A DNA stretch of 5,775 nt from Anaerolineales bacterium UBA2029 (GTDB lineage Bacteria > Chloroflexota > Anaerolineae > Aggregatilineales > Aggregatilineaceae): positions 1-5,775 of the forward strand of contig DDBP01000277.1 in the NCBI GenBank assembly GCA_002332795.1, written 5' to 3'. The position numbers and the translations under genes are program-made. Numbering within the stretch: position 1 is the stretch's first letter; each line of letters begins with the position of its first letter. The notes under the pieces are model-generated. The model did not search any database. It had not been told where the DNA came from and worked only from the letters and a program-made list of their open reading frames with translations. Shown in pieces: positions 1 through 5,775 of the stretch.

Positions 1-196
1 CCACCGTCAGGTTGCCCAGCCACTCCCACGCTGCTTCGGCGGCGGTCAGCCCTTCCAGGCGGCAGGCGGCGTCCAGCAGCGCCATCTTGACGGCGAAGGG
101 CGTCGGCACCAGCAGCGTTTTGCCGCCGGAAGCCGTCGCCGTCGCCGGTTTGAGCGTGAAAAGGGCGCTGGCCTCGTATTCAGCTACGAGCCACAT
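1..196 (-). CDS. cas5: Probable Cas5 subunit of a type I Cascade, N-terminal 65 codons (3' end outside window)
   Basis: The reading frame starts at ATG 196-194 and stays open to the left edge. The visible protein begins MWLVAEYEASALFTLKP and continues with GGKTLLVPTPFAVKMALLDA at residues 24-43. Cas5 proteins are RAMP-fold subunits that cap the 5' handle of the crRNA and contact Cas7 and Cas8. Their N-terminus typically has a first beta strand, then a Pro-Thr-Pro-Ser/Phe-type segment leading into a helix, which matches PTPFAVKMALLDA here. The position, directly after cas7 in a cas3-cas8-cas7 series, is the usual place for cas5. A good ribosome binding site lies 5 nt upstream, and the start is 11 nt beyond the cas7 stop. 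The C-terminal half is missing, so the identity rests on a short N-terminal motif plus context. A Cas6-like RAMP protein is the main alternative but less likely. Confidence 0.7.
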   Translation of the reverse strand, partial: MWLVAEYEASALFTLKPATATASGGKTLLVPTPFAVKMALLDAACRLEGLTAAEAAWEWLGNLTV

Positions 197-201
197 GGCC
201 G

Positions 202-207
202 CCTCCC
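202..207 (-). promoter_or_regulatory. Ribosome binding site of cas5
   Basis: The minus strand reads TAAGGGAGGCGGCCATG from 210 to 194. GGGAGG lies at 207-202, five bases before the ATG, and directly abuts the TAA stop of cas7 (210-208). Terminating cas7 ribosomes would sit over this site, so the two genes are probably translationally coupled. The site supports the start chosen at 196. Confidence 0.7.
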
Positions 208-1191
208 TTACGCATAGCGCAGTTCATAGGGCACGGTGTTCTGCAGCAGCTCCCCGATAAGGTCGGTGAATTCGCCCAGCGAATCGAAAGTGGCCATGCT
301 CACCGTGTCCCCCGCGATGCGCGTCAGTGCGTCGCGCACGCGGGCGATCTGCTCGCGGTAGTCGTCCTTCAGCGGGCTGACGGTGGGGGCGGGCACCGGC
401 CCGCTGCTGAGGGTCAGCACGCCGGAAAAGTCCACCAGGTGCGGGGCCTGAGCCGAGCGCATCGCGCCGTTGGGCTGCAGGAAGGTGTAGAGCACGCTTT
501 GCAGCAAAGCCTGGGCGCGCAGGGCGCGCTGTTCCTCGCTGATGGCGTACTGCTGCGTGATGTCGTTGAAGCCGATGCGGGCCAGTTCCAGGTGGCACAC
601 GGCGGCGTAGATGCCCGACGAGGCCGGGCGGTGGAAGATGGCCTGTCCCAGGTTCGCGCCAGTGCCGACAGCCTCGCGGTCGGCGGCGCGCTGCTCACCG
701 CTTCGCTCGGTGGCGTACTTGACGTGGAAGTAGCTGTCGGTCTCCACGTGATCGGGCACGCCCACCACCCAACCGAACTCGATCACGCTCTTGCGCGGGA
801 CGCTGCGCCCGCCTTCGGTGATGAGGATGCCTTCGATGTCGTCCATGGCGCAGGTTTGCAGCATGGCGTCGAGCGTTTCGGCATCGCTGAGACCCTTGGT
901 GTTGGTGATGAAGTCACCGTCCGCGTTGATGCGGTTCGCGTTGAACTCGCGGCAGCCAGCGCACAGCGGCAAGTCGGGATGTTCGCGGGCAATGTGGAAC
1001 AGGTGCTCCGCCTGAATGTGCTTGAACATGTCGCCGCTGATGGCGTTGACGTTTTGCAGTTGGCCGTTCTGGTCAACGATGTTGACCATGCGCGTTTGAA
1101 TCTGATTGCCCTCTCCGCCCTCGTTGTTGAGGCTGTGCATGTCGAGGATGGCGCGGGCGCTGATCGAGAGACTGTAGAGCTGAGTGGTCAT
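208..1191 (-). CDS. cas7: Cas7 backbone subunit, DevR/Cst2/Csa2-type
   Basis: This 327-residue protein is the probable Cas7 of the complex, the subunit that polymerises along the crRNA spacer. What is seen: an N-terminal RAMP-type strand SISARAILDMHSLNNEGGEG (residues 9-28), then GNQIQTRMV (28-36) and VNAISGDMFKHIQAEHL (48-64). The SGR/SAR-LNNEG and AISGDMFKH-AEHL pattern is the hallmark of the DevR-type Cas7 superfamily, named after Myxococcus DevR and including Cst2 and Csa2. Further blocks are RKSVIEFGWVVGVP (133-146), YFHVKYATER (154-163), FHRPASSGIYA (186-196) and LQPNGAMRSAQAPH (238-251). Length is normal for the family. A CxxC (C77, C80) sits in PLCAGCREFNANR. The start codon overlaps the upstream stop as ATGA (1191-1188) and has its own strong ribosome binding site. 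DevR was once called an autoregulator in Myxococcus, but the structural role is the family's established one. The superfamily assignment is firm, the subtype is not. Confidence 0.92.
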   Translation of the reverse strand: MTTQLYSLSISARAILDMHSLNNEGGEGNQIQTRMVNIVDQNGQLQNVNAISGDMFKHIQAEHLFHIAREHPDLPLCAGCREFNANRINADGDFITNTKGLSDAETLDAMLQTCAMDDIEGILITEGGRSVPRKSVIEFGWVVGVPDHVETDSYFHVKYATERSGEQRAADREAVGTGANLGQAIFHRPASSGIYAAVCHLELARIGFNDITQQYAISEEQRALRAQALLQSVLYTFLQPNGAMRSAQAPHLVDFSGVLTLSSGPVPAPTVSPLKDDYREQIARVRDALTRIAGDTVSMATFDSLGEFTDLIGELLQNTVPYELRYA

Positions 1192-1625
1192 TGGGCAAAT
1201 TCCTCCTCATCGGTAGTTTCGGGTGCTTCTGCTTCGCTTGCTTCCGCTTCATAGGGTTCGCGGGCATAGCCGTAAGCGATCAACAGGTTGGCGACGGTCT
1301 CGGAGCCGAACTCGTCTATGAGGGCCACGATCTCGTCAATGTCGGTGGTCTTCACACTGCGACGGTACGGCCCGCTGCGAGTTTCCATTACCTGAGCGTT
1401 CTCCGCGTTATACTTGTGCAAAAAGTCGCTCAGGGCGGCGATGAAACTATCGGGATAGCGGGCCTTGCGGGCCAGTTCCTGCCCCAGGCCATAGCGCACG
1501 TCGTACTTACGGTCACCTTGTTTCTTACGATATTGCGCCGTGACGGTGCTCTGTCGGATGGCATAGGCGATGTTCTTGAAACCCTGGCTCTCCAGGATAC
1601 GTGAGAGGCGTTTCTCTGTGCTCAT
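1188..1625 (-). CDS. cas11: Candidate internally translated small subunit (Cas11) within cas8
   Basis: An in-frame ATG at 1625-1623 (Met441 of the large subunit) would give a 145-residue protein from the same frame as cas8. It begins MSTEKRLSRILESQGF and ends at the shared stop. The minus strand reads GAAAGGCTGGTCATG, so GAAAGG (1637-1632) is six bases before the ATG, a usable Shine-Dalgarno spacing. The segment is predicted by eye to be mostly helical and of typical small-subunit size. It contains the best-looking conserved-type block of the C-terminus (DVRYGLGQELARKARYPDSF, residues 42-61 of the product). Known precedent: in subtypes I-B, I-C and I-D the small subunit is made from an internal start in the large-subunit gene. 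That this happens here is inference. The alternative is a simple fused C-terminal domain with no separate product. The other in-frame ATG nearby, 1691 (Met419), has no comparable binding site. Confidence 0.45.
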   Translation of the reverse strand: MSTEKRLSRILESQGFKNIAYAIRQSTVTAQYRKKQGDRKYDVRYGLGQELARKARYPDSFIAALSDFLHKYNAENAQVMETRSGPYRRSVKTTDIDEIVALIDEFGSETVANLLIAYGYAREPYEAEASEAEAPETTDEEEFAQ

Positions 1626-2945
1626 GACCAGCCTTTCTATGAACTCAGTGCTAAGCCGACGGGCGAACTTGTTGCGTTCCAACTGTCCCATCAGATAGGC
1701 GGGGAACGCATTGGTGAAACGGAAGAAAGCGTCCAGGTCGTCGCCGGAGACGAAGTCGCGCAGGTATTGCAGCAGGGTGAAAGCGTCGCTGTTCCTTTCG
1801 TCGAATTGACGCACGAACAATTCCAGTTCGCTCAGCAGGGCGATGTACAGGTCTACTTCCTCGCGCGAGCGCACCTCGATCCAGCCCGGTAGCGCGACGA
1901 AAGCCAGGTTCATGGTGGCCGTGGCGTTGCCCAGGTCTTTGTAGAAGGCCGTGTGAAAACCGGCCACTACGCGCTTTTTGAGCTGTTGCAGACCGAGCAG
2001 ACGGGCCAGACCGCCCGGTTCGGCGCTGAAATGTTCCAGCAAGGCCCTGGCGTAGCGCAGCGCGGCCAGGATGTCGAAGCGCGTTGCGGTCTCGGAGACC
2101 TGCATGGTCTGCACGAAGCGTTCCATCACCGCCCGGTTTTCTGAGAAAGTCAGTTCGCGCGGTGCGACGACGAAAGTCTTGCGGTCTTTCACGCCCCGCA
2201 TCTGACGGGTGAGCGCGGCTTCGTAGAAGCCGACCGCTTTGAGCCATTCGGTCAGCCACAGCGCATCCAGGTTGCCGATGCTCAGGGCGTCGGCTTTGCT
2301 CCGGTTCTGGCCCTTGCCCTGGTCGGGATTGTAGAGTTGCTGACAGGTTGCTCGCGCTTTGATACCCCACCCATACGCCTTGTCCAGGGCCTTCCACTGA
2401 CTTTCGGCGGTTTCGTAGTCGTTGGGAGTAGAGCTGTACAGATCGAGCAGTAACAACAACACCTGCGGATGTGCCTGGCGAATGGTCCACCAGTCCAGCA
2501 CCAGGCTGTTGTAGCCGATGAGTGGCCCGCCGGGTGAGTTGATCGCCCGGAAGATGTCCCAATGCGGGTGCGGTCTCTCAGGCAAGGCGTTGCCGTTTCC
2601 CCCTGCCTTGCGGGCAGCGAAGAAAAGGTTGACCCTCTCGCGTTCCTGGTCGTAGTCAACCATCAGGTCAGAGGGCAGATCGGCGGGCAGGCCGCCGCGA
2701 TTCTTGGCGGTGGCGATCACCCTGATAGGGAAGACCCCGTGCGAAGCCTCGACCGTCCTCCGTTCCAGAGCCGGTGTGCACGTCAGTTGGTAGTACGGGC
2801 CTTTGTCTTGAATCAGAATATCTCTGCCTCCTCTCGTCTGCTCGCGGAGCAGCTCGTCTACGATCCGCGCCAGGCCAAAGGCAACGAGCGTGTCGGCGAA
2901 AGTTTGACTGCTCTTGTCTACATAGAAATGTCTGTACTCATCCAT
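1188..2945 (-). CDS. cas8: Cas8-like large subunit with a C-terminal Cas11-like module
   Basis: This 585-residue protein sits between cas3 and cas7, the slot of the Cascade large subunit. In type I systems that subunit recognises the PAM and recruits Cas3. I cannot match it with certainty to a named Cas8 family. A Cas8a1/Cst1/Csx13-type relative would be the first guess, because such proteins accompany DevR-type Cas7. Visible blocks are an N-terminal part with GYNSLVLDWWTIRQAHPQVL (residues 144-163); QLYNPDQGKGQNRSKAD (203-219); GNLDALWLTEWLKAVGFYEA (224-243); and GVKDRKTFVVAPRELTF (251-267). A helical middle follows. The C-terminal part (about 441-562) includes YDVRYGLGQELARKARY (41-57 of that part) and IDEFGSETVANLLIAYGYAR, then an acidic tail (563-585) rich in Glu and Ala. 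No Cys zinc cluster, Palm/GGDD or HD motif is seen, so it is not Cas10d. ATG 2945 is chosen because GAGGAGGTG stands just upstream. The stop TGA overlaps the cas7 ATG. Confidence 0.75.
   Translation of the reverse strand: MDEYRHFYVDKSSQTFADTLVAFGLARIVDELLREQTRGGRDILIQDKGPYYQLTCTPALERRTVEASHGVFPIRVIATAKNRGGLPADLPSDLMVDYDQERERVNLFFAARKAGGNGNALPERPHPHWDIFRAINSPGGPLIGYNSLVLDWWTIRQAHPQVLLLLLDLYSSTPNDYETAESQWKALDKAYGWGIKARATCQQLYNPDQGKGQNRSKADALSIGNLDALWLTEWLKAVGFYEAALTRQMRGVKDRKTFVVAPRELTFSENRAVMERFVQTMQVSETATRFDILAALRYARALLEHFSAEPGGLARLLGLQQLKKRVVAGFHTAFYKDLGNATATMNLAFVALPGWIEVRSREEVDLYIALLSELELFVRQFDERNSDAFTLLQYLRDFVSGDDLDAFFRFTNAFPAYLMGQLERNKFARRLSTEFIERLVMSTEKRLSRILESQGFKNIAYAIRQSTVTAQYRKKQGDRKYDVRYGLGQELARKARYPDSFIAALSDFLHKYNAENAQVMETRSGPYRRSVKTTDIDEIVALIDEFGSETVANLLIAYGYAREPYEAEASEAEAPETTDEEEFAQ
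1202..1207 (-). promoter_or_regulatory. Ribosome binding site of cas7, inside the end of cas8
   Basis: The minus strand carries GAGGAGGA at 1208-1201, about ten bases before the cas7 ATG at 1191. It lies in the codons for the acidic Glu-Glu-Glu-Phe end of Cas8. With the 4-nt ATGA overlap this is a textbook arrangement for coupled translation of cas8 (and any internal Cas11) with cas7. Confidence 0.65.
1632..1637 (-). promoter_or_regulatory. Possible internal ribosome binding site for Cas11
   Basis: GAAAGG at 1637-1632 on the minus strand lies six bases before the in-frame ATG at 1625. It spans the codons ATA GAA AGG for Ile436-Glu437-Arg438, two of which (ATA, AGG) are usually uncommon in GC-rich genomes. 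AGG also occurs elsewhere in this gene, so codon choice alone is weak support. The match to the anti-Shine-Dalgarno is partial compared with the GAGGAGG sites of the main starts. Confidence 0.4.
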
Positions 2946-2947
2946 TG

Positions 2948-2956
2948 CACCTCCTC
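2948..2956 (-). promoter_or_regulatory. Strong ribosome binding site of cas8
   Basis: GAGGAGGTG at 2956-2948 on the minus strand closely matches the consensus AAGGAGGTG and lies just before ATG 2945. It fixes the start of the large subunit. Two nearer-upstream ATGs (starting at 2958 and 2968) are out of frame with it. The 31-nt gap to cas3 holds this site and nothing else I can recognise, with no convincing terminator or promoter. Confidence 0.75.
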
Positions 2957-2976
2957 ATGGGGTCGCATCTCGTGTA

Positions 2977-5400
2977 TCACAAGTCTACAGTGCCGCGCTC
3001 TGTCCCGCGCTGATCGGCGCGGCGCAGGGCGCGCACGATGAGCAGATAGGCCAGGAAACCCGCCAGATCATCGTCCTCAGGGTGTGCGATAGCGTCTTCT
3101 GCCCCGAAGTCAGAGGGGATTTCTTCGCTCATGCCGGCCAGATGTGCCAGCCATCCATCGAGGTCATGGCTCCGATTCAGGACGGCCCGAACATGTGCGG
3201 TTGCGTTCTTGACAAGCCGGAAAGGCTGATTGCCTTGCGACTTGGGTGCATGATGACGGGCGATGGCGCTGAATGCCGCTTTTGCCAGTGCTTGCTGCTC
3301 CGCGAAGAGACCAAAGAGAATGGGCGCGGTGGCGATGGCCCCCTCCACGGCATGCCAGGGGCGCTTGCCCGCTTTCCGTTCGGCGTCGCGGTGTGCGTCG
3401 TTCTGCACTTCGGTATGGGCATAGGCCTGCCCCGCCTTCACGGGCATCTCGATCGCATCCTGGTAACGCTTCACCCAGCCCTGCCATTTGACGCTCAGCT
3501 TACCCACGTCGTGCAGCAACACGGCCAGTTCCGCCGCCCGCTGGACGCTGCCCTGTGGCCAGCCGTAGCGCTCTTCCAGGCGACGCGCGGCGTAATCCAG
3601 TTCCGGCCACAGTTCGTCGAACGCCCGATACACGCGGCGGACGTGCTCTTCGTAGGTCTCCAGGCGATAGGTGGGCAGAGGGCGTTCGCTGCGCTGTTCT
3701 GCTGCGGGTAGCGTCGCCTGCCAGTTCCCGCCGCGATCCGGCAGGAAACCCAGGGCAGGATCGTAGGTCGCCAGGGCCGGGTGCACCACGATCAGCGGCG
3801 CGCCCCAGGCGGTCTCTGGTGTGTACACTTCCTCCCACTTGTAGACGGAACGGTTGGCCTGGCTGTCGTCTTCGTCGGATACGGAGCACAGAAACTTGAC
3901 CGCCCAGGGCAACTCAAGCTCCGCGGCGCGTTCCAGCCAGCCTTTGACGTATTTTTGCAACGTGCCCGGATGCACGCCGAAGGATGGCGCATCGAAGGGC
4001 GATGCAAGCAACACATCCGGATCGGAGTGAATCGTCACCTGCTGCTGGAAGATTTCGCGGACCAGGTGTTTGGCGTCGGTGCTATTGTCGTGACGCATCA
4101 CGGCGAACATACGCCGCCGGTGCTCGTAGGCTCCGCGCTGCAGCGACTCGATGATCCGCGCGTCGAGCGGGCCATGCACCGCGGAGACGATGTCCTGCTC
4201 GGCGCGGAAGTCCAGCGCTTCGCCGGAGCGCTCGCGGAACTGCTCCAGCGTCGGGCGGAACAGTTGGCGCTCTTCTTTGCCCGCGTAGGGTTCCGGGTGT
4301 TCGCACAGATCGAGCACCTCGCCGGAAGGGGCGTCGAGGGTACAGGGGTAGATGATCACGTCCCCTTCCTCACCTGGATAGCGCGCGCAGCGTCCCGCCC
4401 GTTGCAGGATGGCATTGGCGGGAGCCAGTTCGGTATGCAGGACGGTGCTGGTGATGTCCACGCCCACCTCGACCGCCTGCGTGGAAACGACGATCAGGCT
4501 GCCGTCCTTCATGCCTCTGGCGAAATGGGCGCGCAGGCGCGCTTCGATTTCGTCGCGGTCTTTGCGCAGGAAACGGCTGTGGAGCAGCCAGACCTCGGTA
4601 TGCGAGTCTTTGGCCTGCCACAATGCTTCGTAGAGGGCACGGGCGCGATCCACGGTGTTGCAGATCACCAGCGAGCGTCCCTGGTGTCTTTCGAGCACAG
4701 CCTGAGCCGTCAGCGGCTCTTTGGCCACGTGATAGCGGCGGGTCTTCTGCTGCGATTCCAGGCGCTGGAGCTGCTCACGCTCTTCTTCTGTTCCGGGCAC
4801 GATCACCGCGTCCAGGACATCGGCCAGGCCAGCGAGCATATCGCGGCTGAAGGTGGCGGTCATCAGCACGAAGGGCGTGATGCCGCGCAACATCTGCAGC
4901 ATGTGCAGGGTCGTCGGCAGTGTCGAATCCGGATCGTAGAGGTGAAACTCGTCGAAGACCAGATACGCGGTCATTACCGCTGCTGCGTTCAGGTTGGCCT
5001 GGCGCAGGGGCAGGCTGTAGGGACGGAGCAGAAAACTGCTGAGCGTCTGATCAATGGTGGCAAAGATCAGGTCGGCGCTGAGGTCGCGGCTCTCTGCTCG
5101 TTCGCCAGTCTGAATCGCTGTAGTGGTCTTGAGCGCATATCGGAGATTGTATTTCCGCACGATCTGACTGTATTCCTCATAGAACTGCCTGGCCAGAACC
5201 CGCATCGGCACTGAATACAGACATTTGTGTGGGAAATCTCGGTAGTATTCTGTCTCATAGTCCAGAGCGGTCAGAAAGGGATACAGCGCCGCTCGTGTTT
5301 TCCCGGAACCGGTGGGAGCTTGCAGGATAACGTTGCGGCGCTCTTTCAAGAGCAGATCGAAGACCCGCTCTTGGTGCGGCCAAAGCCCGCTATCGTTCAT
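2977..5400 (-). CDS. cas3: Cas3 helicase-nuclease with C-terminal HD domain
   Basis: This 807-residue protein is the degrading effector of type I CRISPR interference: an ATP-driven single-strand DNA translocase with an HD nuclease, recruited by Cascade after R-loop formation. Superfamily 2 helicase motifs are all present: Walker A APTGSGKT (28-35), PMRVLARQF (65-73), DEFH box (150-153), TATF (181-184), LVICNT (244-249), STQAVEVGVDI (306-316) and QRAGRCAR (333-340). The region 380-575 is a linker or accessory domain with GAPLIVVHPALATYDPALGF (533-552). The HD domain follows, with His586 in EEHV, the His630-Asp631 pair in LLHDVGK (628-634), His662, His683, the His716-His717 pair in IARHHAP, and a final Asp796 in RRADQRG. 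These residues match the expected metal-binding set, so the nuclease looks intact. The helicase-then-HD order is the reverse of the common Cas3. Start ATG 5400 is three bases after the regulator's stop, with GGAG (5412-5409) eight bases before it. Confidence 0.96.
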   Translation of the reverse strand: MNDSGLWPHQERVFDLLLKERRNVILQAPTGSGKTRAALYPFLTALDYETEYYRDFPHKCLYSVPMRVLARQFYEEYSQIVRKYNLRYALKTTTAIQTGERAESRDLSADLIFATIDQTLSSFLLRPYSLPLRQANLNAAAVMTAYLVFDEFHLYDPDSTLPTTLHMLQMLRGITPFVLMTATFSRDMLAGLADVLDAVIVPGTEEEREQLQRLESQQKTRRYHVAKEPLTAQAVLERHQGRSLVICNTVDRARALYEALWQAKDSHTEVWLLHSRFLRKDRDEIEARLRAHFARGMKDGSLIVVSTQAVEVGVDITSTVLHTELAPANAILQRAGRCARYPGEEGDVIIYPCTLDAPSGEVLDLCEHPEPYAGKEERQLFRPTLEQFRERSGEALDFRAEQDIVSAVHGPLDARIIESLQRGAYEHRRRMFAVMRHDNSTDAKHLVREIFQQQVTIHSDPDVLLASPFDAPSFGVHPGTLQKYVKGWLERAAELELPWAVKFLCSVSDEDDSQANRSVYKWEEVYTPETAWGAPLIVVHPALATYDPALGFLPDRGGNWQATLPAAEQRSERPLPTYRLETYEEHVRRVYRAFDELWPELDYAARRLEERYGWPQGSVQRAAELAVLLHDVGKLSVKWQGWVKRYQDAIEMPVKAGQAYAHTEVQNDAHRDAERKAGKRPWHAVEGAIATAPILFGLFAEQQALAKAAFSAIARHHAPKSQGNQPFRLVKNATAHVRAVLNRSHDLDGWLAHLAGMSEEIPSDFGAEDAIAHPEDDDLAGFLAYLLIVRALRRADQRGTERGTVDL

Positions 5401-5403
5401 GTC

Positions 5404-5775
5404 CTATTCTCCGAAAATGTCCTTGAAGCGGCTGTGATCGTGCTGACGCTCGGTTGAGGTATGCCATCCGTAGAGATGGGCCAGCCGCCGGGCCTCGCCG
5501 ACCATCTCGTCGCGCAGTTCTGGGGGTTCGAGCACCTCACAATTGGCTCCCCAGGTGCGAATCCAGGGCTTGAGGTCGGTCGTGTCGGCGACCTGTAGTG
5601 CCAGCAACAGGTAACCCGGTTTGTCTTCGTCCCAGCTTAGCTCTTGCGAGGGATGCCATTGGGTCTCCTGCACACGGCGGGTCACGTCCGGGTGGAAACG
5701 CAGGACGACGCGCGTCAGTTGCTCGCCGTAGAAGATAGACCAGGCGCTGCGCAACAGTTCCAGGCCGGGGAAATC
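5404..5775 (-). CDS. WYL-family transcriptional regulator, C-terminal part (N-terminus outside window)
   Basis: The frame is open from the right edge to TAG 5406-5404, giving 123 visible residues beginning DFPGLELLRSAWSIFYGEQ. This portion carries WCX-type (WYL C-terminal extension) features: VVLRFHPDVTRRVQETQWHP, then YLLLALQVADTTDLKPWIRT and WGANCEVLEPPELRDEM, then the helix ARRLAHLYGW. The alternation of R-F-P-V--R--E--WHPSQ with L---V-DT--L-PWI--WG---EVLEPPELR is typical of YafY/WYL proteins, in which an N-terminal helix-turn-helix is followed by WYL and WCX. A TTG at 5754 is only an internal codon; the frame continues past it, so the protein is partial at its 5' end. WYL proteins control CRISPR-Cas and other defence operons in several bacteria (for example a WYL repressor of a Synechocystis type I-D system). 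The placement 3 nt before cas3 suggests regulation of this operon, which is inference. Confidence 0.85.
   Translation of the reverse strand, partial: DFPGLELLRSAWSIFYGEQLTRVVLRFHPDVTRRVQETQWHPSQELSWDEDKPGYLLLALQVADTTDLKPWIRTWGANCEVLEPPELRDEMVGEARRLAHLYGWHTSTERQHDHSRFKDIFGE
5409..5412 (-). promoter_or_regulatory. Ribosome binding site of cas3
   Basis: The minus strand reads CGGAGAATAGGACATG up to 5398. GGAG at 5412-5409 is eight bases before the cas3 ATG and inside the last codons of the WYL regulator, whose TAG lies between them. It is weaker than the cas8, cas7 and cas5 sites and points to coupling with regulator translation. Confidence 0.55.

Noticed and set aside
439..1254. A 271-codon open frame on the plus strand opposite cas7
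   Set aside because: It is antisense to the clearly recognisable DevR-type Cas7, is low in complexity (Val, Ala, Asp-rich), and no good ribosome binding site was noted.
1689..1691. ATG 1691 (Met419) as the internal Cas11 start
   Set aside because: In frame, but the upstream bases (CCCCGCCTATCTG) offer no purine-rich binding site, unlike the ATG at 1625.
2562..3041. Plus-strand open frame across the cas3-cas8 junction
   Set aside because: It overlaps two real genes antisense and no domain is visible in it. The 31-nt junction is explained by the cas8 ribosome binding site.
3781..5214. A 477-codon open frame on the plus strand opposite cas3
   Set aside because: It lies wholly antisense to the cas3 helicase, whose motifs are intact. 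Its translation shows no recognisable domain and has the His/Gln/Val-rich look of a reversed GC-rich gene. Long antisense frames are common in such DNA.
5752..5754. TTG as the start of the WYL regulator
   Set aside because: The same frame continues upstream to the window edge with the family-like residues DFPGLEL. A 116-residue protein would also lack the helix-turn-helix and WYL domains, so the gene is cut by the window edge and not short.
1..5775. CRISPR array, tRNA, rRNA or insertion sequence
   Set aside because: I saw no regularly spaced direct repeats of 25-40 bases, no tRNA or rRNA signatures and no transposase or terminal inverted repeats. Coding sequence fills almost the whole window.

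Overview
The window is a compact run of CRISPR-Cas type I interference genes, all on the minus strand. Reading right to left in the direction of transcription: the C-terminal end of a WYL-family transcriptional regulator (entering from the right edge), a Cas3 helicase-nuclease, a Cas8-like large subunit, a DevR-type Cas7 backbone subunit, and the first 65 codons of a probable Cas5 (running off the left edge). Gaps are 3 nt (regulator-cas3), 31 nt (cas3-cas8), a 4-nt ATGA overlap (cas8-cas7) and 11 nt (cas7-cas5). There is no room for separate promoters and no non-coding stretch over 300 bases. The genes probably form one transcript that starts outside the window, at or before the regulator.

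Region by region: 5404-5775 is the regulator tail. 2977-5400 is Cas3, with its domains in helicase-then-HD order, the reverse of the common Cas3 layout. 1188-2945 is a 585-residue protein I cannot place in a named Cas8 family from sequence alone. Its last 145 residues look like a small-subunit (Cas11) module, and an in-frame ATG at 1625 with a Shine-Dalgarno-like GAAAGG six bases upstream could start a separate Cas11. 208-1191 is Cas7 of the DevR/Cst2/Csa2 superfamily, recognisable from its N-terminal signature. 1-196 is the start of Cas5. No CRISPR array, cas6, cas1, cas2, cas4, tRNA, rRNA or insertion sequence is visible.

Together the genes would encode a Cascade-type surveillance complex: Cas7 filament on the crRNA, Cas5 at the 5' handle, Cas8 for PAM recognition, and Cas11 as the belly. 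Cas3 would be the recruited degrading enzyme and the WYL protein the likely regulator. A DevR-type Cas7 points towards subtypes I-A, I-B (Tneap-like) or the MYXAN-type group, whereas an HD domain at the Cas3 C-terminus is best known from subtype I-G (formerly I-U). That mixture makes the exact subtype uncertain and is the main point of interest.

The DNA is GC-rich, with GC-ending codons and strong GGAGG-type ribosome binding sites. A GC-rich bacterium, possibly a Chloroflexota or similar thermophile-rich lineage, would fit, but this is a guess from the general look of the proteins and not something the window proves.
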